NCBI RefSeq assembly: GCF_943181415.1
Contig: NZ_CALPBZ010000003.1
Coordinates: 186,001 to 250,000 of the forward strand
Direction: 5' to 3'
Source of the DNA: Microbacterium sp. Marseille-Q6648
Lineage (GTDB): Bacteria; Actinomycetota; Actinomycetes; Actinomycetales; Microbacteriaceae
DNA length: 64,000 bases
Position numbers and translations under genes: made by a program. Below the pieces are notes generated by a model. It did not search any database, was not told the origin of the DNA, and saw nothing but the letters and a program-made list of their open reading frames with translations. Of the stretch, positions 1-8,582 are shown one piece after another; within the stretch, counting starts at the first letter, position 1, and every line of letters starts with the position of its first letter.

Positions 1-1008
1 CGCCGTCTCGGCCCGCGCGCCCAGCCACTGCGCCAGATTCGTCCCGGCGTGCTCGGTGGCGCGCGCATCGGCCTCGACGCTCGTGACGCGCGCGCCCGAT
101 CCGGCGGCGTCGGCCAGCGTCGCCGCGAACAGCCCCACTCCGCCGTAGAGGTCCAGGTGCCAGCCGTCCGGGTCCAGGCCCGCGCCGGCGAGCTCCCGCG
201 CCAGGACCGTCGTCAGCGCGTCGGCGGCGAGACGGTGCACCTGCCAGAATCCGCCGGCGTCGACGCGGAAGTCCCGTCCTCCGGCGCGCTCGACGACCAC
301 CTCCCGGGCGGGATCCAGAGTCTTCTTCTGCCCCCGCGGCCGGGCGTCCGGCCGCCCCAGGACGCGGACCCGCCCGTCGGCGGGCTGCACCAGGTCGATG
401 CGCCCCTCCGCGGCGGCGCCCAGACCGGCGGCGACCTGCGCGATCCCGGGAACGGCCAGCGGCAGGTCGTCCACCTCGATGACGCGGTGGCTGCGGGCGG
501 CGAACGGACCCACGCGTCCGGCGGCATCGACGTGCAGACTGACCCGCGTGCGCCACCCGGCGTCCTCGCGCTCGGGCTCATCCGCGCCACCCGCGGCCTC
601 GGTCGCGGTGATGAGGGATGCCGGGACGTCGAGTCGCCCGATGCGCGCGAGGGCGTCCTGGAGCACCCGGAGCTTCAGCGCGCGCTGCTCGTCAAGGGCG
701 ATGTGTCCGAAGTCGGCACCGCCCGGGCGGTCCTCCGGGGCGGTGTCCACGTCCGCCGCACGCCAGATGTGCGGCCGACGGGCCGGCGCGGCGTCGAGCA
801 CCTCGAGAACCTCCGCCCGCCAGAAGCGGCGCGTGTCGCCGTCCGCTGCGGCATCGGCATCCAGACGCACGCGCACGCGCTCGCCGGGAATGGTGTCGGG
901 GACGAACACGACCCGCCCCTCGTGACGTCCGACGAAGACGCCGCCGTGGGCGACGTCGGTGATGTCGAGGTCGATGATCGGCCCTGCGGCATCGGTGGTT
1001 TCCGTCAC
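1..1008 (-). CDS. TrmA/RumA-family RNA (uracil-5-)-methyltransferase, partial
   Basis: This is a SAM-dependent methyltransferase of the TrmA/RumA family, which makes 5-methyluridine in tRNA or 23S rRNA. The frame starts at a GTG and is still open at the window edge, so 336 residues are visible and the C-terminal catalytic Cys and Glu lie outside. The first ~60 residues resemble a TRAM RNA-binding domain. The FWQVH segment (about 254-258) and the SAM motif DLYGGVGLF (about 286-294) fit the family. Where RumA has iron-sulphur cysteines in a CGGCxxxH context, this protein has GGADFGH, so the cluster appears to be lost. It diverges from maf and has its own -10 box 6 bases before the GTG. Which RNA is modified cannot be told from this fragment. 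Confidence 0.85.
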   Translation of the reverse strand, partial: MTETTDAAGPIIDLDITDVAHGGVFVGRHEGRVVFVPDTIPGERVRVRLDADAAADGDTRRFWRAEVLEVLDAAPARRPHIWRAADVDTAPEDRPGGADFGHIALDEQRALKLRVLQDALARIGRLDVPASLITATEAAGGADEPEREDAGWRTRVSLHVDAAGRVGPFAARSHRVIEVDDLPLAVPGIAQVAAGLGAAAEGRIDLVQPADGRVRVLGRPDARPRGQKKTLDPAREVVVERAGGRDFRVDAGGFWQVHRLAADALTTVLARELAGAGLDPDGWHLDLYGGVGLFAATLADAAGSGARVTSVEADARATEHAGTNLAQWLGARAETA

Positions 1009-1014
1009 CGGGCG

Positions 1015-1020
1015 AGTCTA
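1015..1020 (-). promoter_or_regulatory. -10 box TAGACT, leaderless start of the methyltransferase
   Basis: TAGACT on the minus strand ends 6 bases before the GTG of the methyltransferase, so transcription would begin at the start codon. It lies back to back with the maf promoter in a 38-base divergent gap. I could not pick out a -35 element with confidence. Confidence 0.5.
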
Positions 1021-1034
1021 GTCGCGGCGGCCTC

Positions 1035-1040
1035 TACGGT
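1035..1040 (+). promoter_or_regulatory. -10 box TACGGT, leaderless start of maf
   Basis: TACGGT is followed by 6 bases and then the maf ATG, and no Shine-Dalgarno sequence is present. This fits a leaderless mRNA. Confidence 0.45.
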
Positions 1041-1046
1041 GGACGC

Positions 1047-1772
1047 ATGCGCGTGTGCCTGGCCTCGACCTCCCCCGCCCGACGGATGCTGCTGCGGCAG
1101 TTCGGCATACACCCGCTCACCGTGGCGCCGGCCGTGGACGAAGAGGCGGTCATCGCCGCCGTCGAGGACGCCGAGGGGCGGGTGCTGCCCCCTGCGGAGC
1201 ACGTCCTCCTCCTCGCGCGCCGGAAGGCCGCGGACGCCGTGGCGCAGCTGGCCGCTCGGATGCCGGACTTCGACGGCATCGTCATCGGCGGCGACTCCAT
1301 GTTCGACATCGACGGGCGGGTGCTCGGCAAGCCCGGTACGCCCGAGAACGCGCTCGCGCGCTGGCACGACATGCGGGGGCGGACGGGCGTGCTGCACTCC
1401 GGCCACGCGGTCTTCCGGGTGCGGCCGGGCGAGGAAGCGCTGGAGGCGCACGACGTCGCCGAGGCGTCGGTGACGTTCGCCGCCGACGTGACCGACGCCG
1501 AGATCTCGGCGTACGTCGCCTCGGGCGAGCCCCTCCACGTCGCCGGTGCCTTCACGGTCGACAGCCTCGGCGGGGCGTTCATCACCCGCGTCGAGGGGGA
1601 TCCGTCCACGGTGATCGGCATGTCGTTGTCGACGCTGCGCCGCCTCGTCCGCGACCTGGGCGTGGAATGGACCTCCCTCTGGAACTCGGTGGACCCGTCC
1701 GTTCGCGAGGACCCCGCGGCAGACGGTGACGCGCGCGGCGACGCGCCGGTCGGGACCCCCGGTTTGTCGTAG
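1047..1772 (+). CDS. maf: Maf family nucleoside-triphosphate pyrophosphatase
   Basis: Maf proteins hydrolyse non-canonical or modified nucleoside triphosphates such as dTTP, UTP or m5UTP to monophosphates. The N-terminal STSPARRMLL (residues 7-16) is the family's S-x-S-P-x-R signature, and GGDSMF near residue 79 holds the acidic site. At 241 residues it is longer than the usual ~200; the extra part is a Pro/Asp/Gly-rich C-terminal tail of about 25 residues. The first ATG is right because the signature begins almost immediately and a -10 box sits 6 bases upstream. Its place beside accA3 repeats an arrangement seen in mycobacteria. The exact substrate is not readable from the sequence. Confidence 0.9.
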   Translation: MRVCLASTSPARRMLLRQFGIHPLTVAPAVDEEAVIAAVEDAEGRVLPPAEHVLLLARRKAADAVAQLAARMPDFDGIVIGGDSMFDIDGRVLGKPGTPENALARWHDMRGRTGVLHSGHAVFRVRPGEEALEAHDVAEASVTFAADVTDAEISAYVASGEPLHVAGAFTVDSLGGAFITRVEGDPSTVIGMSLSTLRRLVRDLGVEWTSLWNSVDPSVREDPAADGDARGDAPVGTPGLS

Positions 1773-1834
1773 GAATCCCACGTTTCCGGCCGGTTCTTGT
1801 AGCAAGCGCTCAAAAAGGGGCCGGAACGCGTCGG

Positions 1835-1840
1835 TAGGCT
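1835..1840 (+). promoter_or_regulatory. -10 box TAGGCT, leaderless start of accA3
   Basis: TAGGCT followed by 7 bases and the accA3 ATG. There is no ribosome binding site, consistent with transcription starting at the A of ATG. Confidence 0.55.
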
Positions 1841-1847
1841 GACATCC

Positions 1848-3614
1848 ATGCCTGATATCGCCAAGGTGCTCATCGCGAACCGCGGCGAGATCGCCGTCCG
1901 TGTCATCCGAGCCGCGCGCGACGCCGGCAAGTCCTCCGTCGCCGTCTACGCCGACCAGGACCGCGATGCCCTCCACGCCCGCCTCGCCGACGAGGCGTAC
2001 GCCCTCGAGGGAGCCACGAGCGCCGAGACCTACCTGTCGATCGACAAGATCCTGTCGGTCGCGCGCCGCTCGGGCGCGGACGCCGTGCACCCCGGCTACG
2101 GCTTCCTCGCCGAGAACGCCGACTTCGCCCGCGCGGTCATCGCGGCGGGCCTGGTGTGGATCGGTCCGAGTCCCGACGCGATCGAGGCCCTCGGCGACAA
2201 GGTGACCGCCCGGCACGTGGCGGAGAAGGTCGGCGCTCCGCTGGCCCCGGGAACCCCCGGACCCGTCGACGGCGCGGAGGAGGTCATCGCCTTCGCCCGC
2301 GAGTTCGGGCTGCCGATCGCCATCAAGGCGGCCTACGGCGGCGGCGGACGCGGACTGAAGGTCGCCCGCGAGTTCGACGAGGTCGCCGAGCTGTTCGAGT
2401 CGGCCACCCGTGAGGCGATCACGGCCTTCGGCCGCGGCGAGTGCTTCGTCGAGAAGTACCTCGACAAGCCGCGCCACGTCGAGACCCAGTGCCTGGCGGA
2501 CGCCGCGGGCAACGTCGTCGTCGTCTCGACGCGCGACTGCTCGCTGCAGCGTCGCCACCAGAAGCTGGTCGAAGAGGCGCCCGCCCCCTTCCTGTCCGAC
2601 GCGCAGAACGAGGTGCTCTACACCGCGTCCAAGGCCATCCTCCGCGAAGTGGGCTACGTGGGCGCCGGCACGTGCGAGTTCCTGATCGGCGCGGACGGGA
2701 CGATCTCCTTCCTCGAGGTCAACACCCGCCTGCAGGTCGAGCATCCCGTATCCGAAGAGGTCACCGGCATCGACCTCGTCCGCGAGCAGTTCCGCCTCGC
2801 GGAGGGCGGCATCCTGGACTACGACGACCCGAAGCCCGAGGGCCACTCGATCGAGTTCCGCATCAACGGCGAGGACCCCGGTCGCGGGTTCCTCCCCCAG
2901 CCCGGGCCGATCCATGTCTTCAAGACGTTCGGCGGGCCCGGCATCCGCCTGGATTCGGGCGTCACCGCCGGCGATGCCGTCAGCGGCGCCTTCGACTCGC
3001 TCCTCGGCAAGATCATCGTCACCGGCCGCGATCGCGCCGAGGCGCTCGAGCGCTCGCGGCGTGCGCTGGACGAGTTCGAGGTGGCCGGGCTTCCCACCGT
3101 GCTGCCCTTCCACCGGAAGGTCGTGCGCGACCCCGCCTTCACGGCGGAGGACGGCGCGTTCGGCGTGTTCACGCGCTGGATCGAGACGGAGTTCGACAAC
3201 GACATCCCGCCGTGGGACGGCGAGCTCGAGGCTCCGACATCCGCGGCGCCGCGCCACACGGTGGTCGTCGAGGTCGCCGGCAAGCGCCTCGAGGTGAGCC
3301 TCCCCGACCGTGTCGTCGCCAGCCCCGCCGTCGTCGGGCGCCCGGCCGCCGTGCCGCCGTCGCGGCGCTCGCACGCGCCCAACGCCGTGGCCGCGGCATC
3401 CGGAGACGCCGTGAAATCCCCCATGCAGGCGACGATCGTCAAGGTCGCCGTCGCCGACGGGCAGGAGGTCGTCAAGGGCGATCTCGTCGTCGTGCTCGAG
3501 GCCATGAAGATGGAGCAGCCCATCCAGGCGCACAAGGACGGCGTCGTCGGCGCGATCAACGCCGACCCCGGCACCACCGTCTCGGCCGGCCACCAGCTGC
3601 TGACGATCTCCTGA
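1848..3614 (+). CDS. accA3: Acyl-CoA carboxylase alpha subunit (biotin carboxylase + BCCP)
   Basis: This 588-residue subunit carboxylates its own biotin with ATP and bicarbonate and passes the carboxyl group to an AccD-type carboxyltransferase, giving malonyl- or methylmalonyl-CoA for lipid synthesis. In order it holds the biotin carboxylase N domain ([18 protein letters not shown], about 8-25), an ATP-grasp domain with the glycine-rich YGGGGRG loop, the C domain with [18 protein letters not shown], a Pro/Ala linker, and a C-terminal biotinyl domain with EAMKMEQP. The biotinylated Lys is at about 554. Length and layout match actinobacterial AccA3 rather than separate AccC and AccB. No carboxyltransferase gene lies in this window. 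Confidence 0.95.
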   Translation: MPDIAKVLIANRGEIAVRVIRAARDAGKSSVAVYADQDRDALHARLADEAYALEGATSAETYLSIDKILSVARRSGADAVHPGYGFLAENADFARAVIAAGLVWIGPSPDAIEALGDKVTARHVAEKVGAPLAPGTPGPVDGAEEVIAFAREFGLPIAIKAAYGGGGRGLKVAREFDEVAELFESATREAITAFGRGECFVEKYLDKPRHVETQCLADAAGNVVVVSTRDCSLQRRHQKLVEEAPAPFLSDAQNEVLYTASKAILREVGYVGAGTCEFLIGADGTISFLEVNTRLQVEHPVSEEVTGIDLVREQFRLAEGGILDYDDPKPEGHSIEFRINGEDPGRGFLPQPGPIHVFKTFGGPGIRLDSGVTAGDAVSGAFDSLLGKIIVTGRDRAEALERSRRALDEFEVAGLPTVLPFHRKVVRDPAFTAEDGAFGVFTRWIETEFDNDIPPWDGELEAPTSAAPRHTVVVEVAGKRLEVSLPDRVVASPAVVGRPAAVPPSRRSHAPNAVAAASGDAVKSPMQATIVKVAVADGQEVVKGDLVVVLEAMKMEQPIQAHKDGVVGAINADPGTTVSAGHQLLTIS

Positions 3615-3624
3615 CGCGATCGTG

Positions 3625-3653
3625 CGCGGATGCCGGGTCGGCCGGCATCCGCG
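3625..3653. terminator. Bidirectional hairpin terminator between accA3 and lpdA
   Basis: A perfect 12-base stem with a 5-base loop (arms 3625-3636 and 3642-3653) lies between the stop codons of two convergent genes. There is no clear T-tract on either side, as is common in high-GC actinobacteria. Confidence 0.6.
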
Positions 3654-3657
3654 GCGG

Positions 3658-5106
3658 TCACTCCTCGGGCGCGTCCCGATCGACGATGTGCATCGCCCGC
3701 GCGGCGTCGGTGATGCTGCCCGCCAGCGACGGATAGACCGCGAACACGCGCGAGACCTGGTCGACGGTGAGCCGGCGCTCGACCGCGATGGCGATCGGGT
3801 AGATGAGCTCGGACGCGCGGGGCGCCACGATCACGCCGCCGACGACGGTTCCGCTGCCGTGCCGGGCGATGATCTTCACGAAGCCGTCGGTGATGCCCAT
3901 CATCTTCGCCCGCGGGTTGGACGCGAGCGGCAGCTTGTGGACCACGCCGCGCAGCTCGCCGTCCTCGATGTCCTGCTCCTGCCAGCCGACGGCGGCGATC
4001 TCGGGCGCGGTGAAGATGTTCGACGTGATCCGGCGGCGCTCGAGCGGGATCACGACGTCGCCGAGAGCGTGGAAGACGGCCGTCCGGCCCTGCATCGCGG
4101 CGACCGAGGCCAGCGGGAAGAAGGTCGTGCAGTCACCGGCGGCGTAGATGTTCGGCACCGAGGTGCGCGCGACGCGGTTGACCTGGATGTGCCCGGACTC
4201 GGTCATCTGCACCCCGGCCTCCTCGAGGCCGATGCCGGCGGTGTTGGGGATGGAGCCGACCGCCATCAGGCAGTGGCTGCCCTCGAGGGTCCGGCCGTCG
4301 CTGAGCGTCACGACGACGCCGTCACCCTGTCGCTCGACCTTCTCGGCGCGGCACTTCGACAGCACGGTCATGCCGCCGCGCTTGAAGACCTTCTCGAGCA
4401 CCGCCGCGGCATCCTTGTCCTCACCCGGCAGGACCTGGTCGCGGCTCGAGACGAGCGTGACCTTGGCGCCGAGGTTCATGTAGGCGCCGGCGAACTCGGC
4501 ACCGGTGACGCCCGAACCCACGACGATGAGGTGCTCCGGGAGCGCGGGCATGTCGTACAGCTGCGTCCACGTGAGGATCCGCTCGCCGTCCGGACGCGCG
4601 GACGGCAGCTCGCGCGGCGACGCTCCCACCGAGACGACGAGGGTGTCGGCCTCGATGCGATCGAAGTCGGTGCCGCCGGCGCCGGTCGAGACCACGACCG
4701 CGCCGGGGCCCTCCAGGCGCCCATGTCCGGAGATGATCCGCACGCCGGCCTCGACCAGCGAGGCGCGCATGTCGTCGGACTGCTGACGGGCGAGCGAGAG
4801 CAGGCGCTTGTTGACGGCCGCGAGGTTGATCGCGATCTCGGGCTTGAGGGGCTTGCCCTCCTTGCCGCGCGCGAACAGCTGCACCCCGAGGTCGCTGGCG
4901 CCGGCGATCGCGACGGCGGCGTCGGCGGTGGCGATGAGGGTCTTCGACGGGACGACGTCGGTGATGACAGCCGAGCCGCCCACGCCGGCGCGCTCCACGA
5001 GCGTCACCTCCGCTCCCAGCTGCGCGGCCGCGAGCGCCGCCTCGTACCCGCCGGGTCCTCCGCCGATGATCGCGACGGTCTGGGTGCGCTCGAAGCTCAA
5101 AGACAT
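3658..5106 (-). CDS. lpdA: FAD-dependent NAD(P)H:quinone reductase, LpdA type
   Basis: This 482-residue flavoprotein has the fold of dihydrolipoamide dehydrogenase. It has the N-terminal FAD motif GGGPGG, a second NAD(P)-binding GSGVTGAEF near residue 200, and the FAD motif YAAGDCT. The redox-active CxxxxC pair that should follow the FAD motif is absent: the site reads GVGGSAVITDVVPSK. M. tuberculosis LpdA (Rv3303c) has the same change and acts as a quinone reductase, so a lipoamide role is unlikely. The frame continues open far upstream, but MSLSFERT is chosen because the FAD motif begins about 13 residues later. Like M. tuberculosis, lpdA lies next to the purine nucleoside phosphorylase gene. 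Confidence 0.88.
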   Translation of the reverse strand: MSLSFERTQTVAIIGGGPGGYEAALAAAQLGAEVTLVERAGVGGSAVITDVVPSKTLIATADAAVAIAGASDLGVQLFARGKEGKPLKPEIAINLAAVNKRLLSLARQQSDDMRASLVEAGVRIISGHGRLEGPGAVVVSTGAGGTDFDRIEADTLVVSVGASPRELPSARPDGERILTWTQLYDMPALPEHLIVVGSGVTGAEFAGAYMNLGAKVTLVSSRDQVLPGEDKDAAAVLEKVFKRGGMTVLSKCRAEKVERQGDGVVVTLSDGRTLEGSHCLMAVGSIPNTAGIGLEEAGVQMTESGHIQVNRVARTSVPNIYAAGDCTTFFPLASVAAMQGRTAVFHALGDVVIPLERRRITSNIFTAPEIAAVGWQEQDIEDGELRGVVHKLPLASNPRAKMMGITDGFVKIIARHGSGTVVGGVIVAPRASELIYPIAIAVERRLTVDQVSRVFAVYPSLAGSITDAARAMHIVDRDAPEE

Positions 5107-5113
5107 GAGCACC

Positions 5114-5119
5114 ATTCTC
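5114..5119 (-). promoter_or_regulatory. Possible -10 box GAGAAT for lpdA
   Basis: GAGAAT lies 7 bases before the lpdA ATG, and no ribosome binding site is seen. The match to TANNNT is poor at the first base, so this is tentative. Confidence 0.3.
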
Positions 5120-5187
5120 CCCCGCATCCGCCGGGCCCGCACGCGCGGCCGACGGGCGCGTCTCTGGCTCTGCGGCGCGCGTGTTTC

Positions 5188-5193
5188 TAGAGT
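5188..5193 (+). promoter_or_regulatory. -10 box TAGAGT, leaderless start of punA
   Basis: TAGAGT, then six G bases, then ATG. The G run could also act as a poor ribosome binding site, but it touches the start codon, so leaderless initiation is the better reading. Confidence 0.5.
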
Positions 5194-5199
5194 GGGGGG

Positions 5200-6033
5200 A
5201 TGTCCGACACGCACGACCACCCGCTCGACGACCCCGCCGCCGATCCGTTCGAGATCGCCGCGGCGGCCGCCGCCGACATCGCCCGACTCACCGGCGTCGA
5301 CCGGCACGACATCGCCCTCACCCTCGGCAGCGGATGGGGCAGGGCCGCCGAGCTGATCGGCGAGACCACGGCCGCCCTCCCCGCCACCGAGGTCACCGGG
5401 TTCAGCAGACCCGCTCTCGAAGGGCACGTCGGAACGCTCCGCAGCGTCGTGACCCCGCGCGGACGCCGCGTGCTGGTCATCGGCGCGCGGACGCACTTCT
5501 ACGAAGGACACGGCGTCCGCCGCGTCGTGCACAGCGTGCGGACGGCTGCGGCGACGGGCGCGAAGACCATGGTCCTCACCAACGGCGCCGGGGGCATCAA
5601 GCACACGTGGCGCCCCGGACAGCCGGTGCTCATCAGCGATCACATCAACCTCACGGGCGCCTCGCCGCTCGAGGGGGCGACGTTCATCGACCTCACCGAC
5701 CTGTACTCGATGCGCCTGCGCGATGTCGCGCGCTCGGTCGACCCGTCGCTGGACGAGGGGGTGTACTGCCAGTTCCGCGGACCCCAGTACGAGACGCCCG
5801 CCGAGGTGCACATGGCCAAGACCATCGGCGGTCACATCGTGGGCATGTCCACCGCCCTCGAGGCGATCGCGGCACGTCAGGCGGGTATGGAGATCCTCGG
5901 CTTCTCGCTCATCACGAACATGGCGGCCGGCATCCAGACCACCCCGCTCAGCCATCAGGAGGTCATCGAGGCGGGCCGCGAGGCCGAGCCGGTGATCTCG
6001 TCGCTGCTCGCGCGCGTCATCGGAGCACTGTGA
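5200..6033 (+). CDS. punA: Purine-nucleoside phosphorylase
   Basis: This enzyme splits inosine, guanosine and their deoxy forms with phosphate to the free base and (deoxy)ribose-1-phosphate. At 277 residues it matches the trimeric low-molecular-mass class. LGSGWG near residue 47 is the phosphate-binding loop; RTHFYEGH, the NGAGGI loop near 128, the QYETPAE segment near 197 and the Asn of ITNMAAG form the base and ribose sites. It is the first gene of an operon: its stop overlaps the GTG of the phosphosugar mutase by 4 bases, so ribose-1-phosphate production is coupled to a mutase. Confidence 0.95.
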   Translation: MSDTHDHPLDDPAADPFEIAAAAAADIARLTGVDRHDIALTLGSGWGRAAELIGETTAALPATEVTGFSRPALEGHVGTLRSVVTPRGRRVLVIGARTHFYEGHGVRRVVHSVRTAAATGAKTMVLTNGAGGIKHTWRPGQPVLISDHINLTGASPLEGATFIDLTDLYSMRLRDVARSVDPSLDEGVYCQFRGPQYETPAEVHMAKTIGGHIVGMSTALEAIAARQAGMEILGFSLITNMAAGIQTTPLSHQEVIEAGREAEPVISSLLARVIGAL

Positions 6034-7769
6034 ACGGCGCCGGCGGCCCGCTCCCGGAGGGCGAGATCCTCGATCGTGCACGCGCGTGGCTCGCGCAGGA
6101 CCCCGACCCCGAGACCCGCGACGAGCTGCGCGCCCTCATCGAGGCGGCCGAGGGCGGCGTGTCCGACGCGGGCGATGTGCTCGCCGATCGCTTCTCGACA
6201 CGCCTGGCCTTCGGCACGGCGGGACTGCGCGGCGCGCTCGGCGCCGGCAGCAACCGCATGAACCGGGTGCTCGTCGCCCAGGCCGCCGCCGGGCTCGCCG
6301 CCTTCCTTCGCGAGAAGTCCGGGCTCGGGGCGAGTACCGGCGACGAGATCGACCCGGATGCCGCACCCACCGTCGTGGTCGGCTACGACGGCCGCCGCAA
6401 CTCCGACGTGTTCGCCCGCGACTCGGCCGAGCTGTTCGCCGGGGCGGGGCTCCGCGCGATCCTCCTCCCCCGGATGCTGCCGACCCCCGTTCTCGCCTTC
6501 GCCGTCCGCCACCTCGGCGCCGACGCGGGTGTCATGGTGACCGCCAGCCACAACCCGCCCGACGACAACGGCTACAAGGTGTACCTGGGGGGTCCCGACG
6601 ACGGCGCGCAGATCGTGCCGCCCGTCGACGCCGAGATCGCCGCGCACATCCAGCGGATCGCGGATGCCGGCGACATCGCCGCCCTCCCCCGCTCGCTCGG
6701 CTACGAAACGGCCTCGGACGCGGTCGTGGACGCCTACGTCGCCGCCACGGCGGCCGTGGCCCCCGCCTCGCCCGCCGCCGAGGGCCTCGCCTGGGTCTAC
6801 ACCGCGATGCACGGCGTCGGCTGGGAGACCTTCCGCGCGGTCATCGCCGCCGCCGGCTACCCCGAGCCCACGCCCGTGACCGAGCAGATCGAGCCGGACG
6901 GCACGTTCCCGACGGTCGCCTTCCCCAACCCCGAGGAACCCGGCGCGATGGACCTGGCCTTCGCCGCCGCGACCGCCGCCGACGCCGACCTGGTGATCGC
7001 GAACGACCCCGACGCGGACCGCCTCGCCGTCGCCGTGCCCGACGCCGACAGCCCCGGCGGCTGGCGGCGCCTCACCGGCAACCAGATCGGCCTGCTTCTG
7101 GGCTGGCGGGCGGCCCGGCTCGTGGCGGAGTCGCCGGAGCGGCCGTCGCACGCCTCGCTGGCGTGCTCGCTGGTGTCCTCGCCCGGTCTCGCCGCGATCG
7201 CCGAGCACTACGGTCTGGGTTTCCACGCCACCCTCACCGGGTTCAAGTGGATCTCGCGCGCACCCGGCATGGTGTACGGGTTCGAGGAGGCGCTCGGCTA
7301 CCTCGTCAACCCCGAGACCGTGCGCGACAAGGACGGCATCTCGGCCACGGTGGCGATGCTCGGACTCGTGTGCGAGGCACGCGAGCACGGCCGGACGCTG
7401 CAGGACCTGCTCGACGAGTTCGACCGGACGTTCGGCGCGTTCGCCAGCGATCAGATCTCGATCCGCGTCGACGATCTCGCCCGCATCGGCCACCTCACGG
7501 CGGCGCTGCGGGCGCGGCATCCGGATCGCATCGGCGACACCGCGGTGGACCGGGTCGACGACCTGCTCTCGGGCACGGACGACCTGCCGCCCGGTGACGT
7601 GCTGCGGTACTGGCTGACGGACGGCTCCCGAGTGATCGTGCGTCCGAGCGGCACCGAGCCGAAGCTCAAGGTGTACCTGGACGTGCGCGGCGACGACGCG
7701 GCCGACGCCGCCGCGCGGGTGGCGGCGCTCGCCGACGGGGTGCGCGCGCTGCTGGATGCGATCGAGTGA
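6030..7769 (+). CDS. pmmB: Phosphohexomutase-superfamily enzyme, PGM2-like (probable phosphopentomutase)
   Basis: This alpha-D-phosphohexomutase is 579 residues long. The phosphoserine loop is TASHNPPDDNGYK near residue 171, the metal loop NDPDADR near 325, the sugar loop GFEEALGY near 412, and the phosphate loop RPSGTEPK near 537. FGTAGLRGALG near residue 60 and the overall length resemble human PGM2, a phosphopentomutase, more than the ~450-residue ManB type. The frame is open far upstream, but the GTG overlapping the punA stop is chosen because similarity starts just after it. Coupling to punA suggests conversion of ribose-1-phosphate to ribose-5-phosphate. Mycobacterial PmmB has the same neighbour. 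A hexose substrate cannot be excluded. Confidence 0.88.
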   Translation: MNGAGGPLPEGEILDRARAWLAQDPDPETRDELRALIEAAEGGVSDAGDVLADRFSTRLAFGTAGLRGALGAGSNRMNRVLVAQAAAGLAAFLREKSGLGASTGDEIDPDAAPTVVVGYDGRRNSDVFARDSAELFAGAGLRAILLPRMLPTPVLAFAVRHLGADAGVMVTASHNPPDDNGYKVYLGGPDDGAQIVPPVDAEIAAHIQRIADAGDIAALPRSLGYETASDAVVDAYVAATAAVAPASPAAEGLAWVYTAMHGVGWETFRAVIAAAGYPEPTPVTEQIEPDGTFPTVAFPNPEEPGAMDLAFAAATAADADLVIANDPDADRLAVAVPDADSPGGWRRLTGNQIGLLLGWRAARLVAESPERPSHASLACSLVSSPGLAAIAEHYGLGFHATLTGFKWISRAPGMVYGFEEALGYLVNPETVRDKDGISATVAMLGLVCEAREHGRTLQDLLDEFDRTFGAFASDQISIRVDDLARIGHLTAALRARHPDRIGDTAVDRVDDLLSGTDDLPPGDVLRYWLTDGSRVIVRPSGTEPKLKVYLDVRGDDAADAAARVAALADGVRALLDAIE

Positions 7770-8356
7770 CCGTGCTGCTGATCGAGCCCGTCACCCTCGC
7801 CAACGACGTCGTCCGTCTCGAGCCGTTGACCCCGCAGCACGCCGGCGAGCTCGGCGACGCCACCGCGGGGCTCGAGCACGCCTGGTACACCTCGGTGCCG
7901 ACGGCGGAGGACGTGCCCGGCGAGATCGCAGCCCGGCACGAGGCGCACCTGGCGGGGACGATGAACCCGTGGGCGATCCGTCGGCTCGATACAGGTGAGG
8001 CCGTCGGGATGACGACCTTCTGCAACATCGACCAGCCCAACCGGCATGTCGAGATCGGCTACACGTGGATCGCGGTCGACGCCCAGCGCACGGCCGTGAA
8101 CTCCGCAGCCAAGCTGCTGCTGCTCGGCCACGCCTTCGAGGATTGCGACGCGATCGCGGTCGAGTTCCGCACCCACTGGCACAACCGGCAGTCGCGGGCG
8201 GCGATCGAGCGGCTGGGCGCGAAGCTGGACGGGGTGCTGCGCAACCACCGGCTGGGGCCCGACGGAACGCTCCGCGACACCGTGGTGTACTCGATCCTCC
8301 CGCACGAGTGGCCCGCCGTGAAGCGCGGCCTGCAGGCCCGCCTCTCCCGCCCCTGA
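7766..8356 (+). CDS. GNAT N-acetyltransferase, RimJ/RimL-like
   Basis: This 196-residue protein belongs to the GNAT acetyltransferases of the RimJ/RimL branch, which acetylate N-terminal or small-molecule amines with acetyl-CoA. The N-terminal DVVRLEPLTPQHAGEL is the usual first strand and helix. HVEIGYTWIAVDAQRTAVN gives the beta-4 strand and the pyrophosphate-binding region, and RAAIERLGAKLDG the C-terminal helix. It starts at a GTG overlapping the mutase stop by 4 bases, so it is the third gene of the punA operon. The substrate is unknown, and the operon link to purine salvage may only be transcriptional. Confidence 0.8.
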   Translation: MTVLLIEPVTLANDVVRLEPLTPQHAGELGDATAGLEHAWYTSVPTAEDVPGEIAARHEAHLAGTMNPWAIRRLDTGEAVGMTTFCNIDQPNRHVEIGYTWIAVDAQRTAVNSAAKLLLLGHAFEDCDAIAVEFRTHWHNRQSRAAIERLGAKLDGVLRNHRLGPDGTLRDTVVYSILPHEWPAVKRGLQARLSRP

Positions 8357-8370
8357 CTCTCCCGTCCACG

Positions 8371-8400
8371 GCTGGGGGCGCGTGCGCACGTGCCCCCAGC
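8371..8400. repeat. 30-base near-perfect palindrome, possible terminator
   Basis: Both arms start GCTGGGGGC and meet in a centre that contains GTGCGCAC. Only one of the 15 base pairs is mismatched. It lies 15 bases after the GNAT stop and could end that operon. It also shares the GTGCGCAC core with a second copy near 8431 and with the array at 9606-9820. Confidence 0.6.
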
Positions 8401-8582
8401 GTGCGGGGTGATCACGCACGCTGGTGATGCGTGCGCACGCGCCCCGGCGCGGGTGGGCGGGCGGGAGGCGAGGCGGGTGGCGGGAGGCGCCAGGCTCTCT
8501 CCCCGGCGGGGCGCCGAGGGAGTTCGTCCACATCCGAGGCCGGTCGCGCGGCTCGGTGGCCGCTGCCCACGAGGATGCCGGG

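Noticed and set aside
1005-3593. Long open frame of 862 codons on the minus strand opposite maf and accA3
   Set aside because: It is antisense to clearly recognisable genes, has no similarity to known domains, and has the Arg/Ala/Gly-rich composition expected from a shadow frame in GC-rich DNA.
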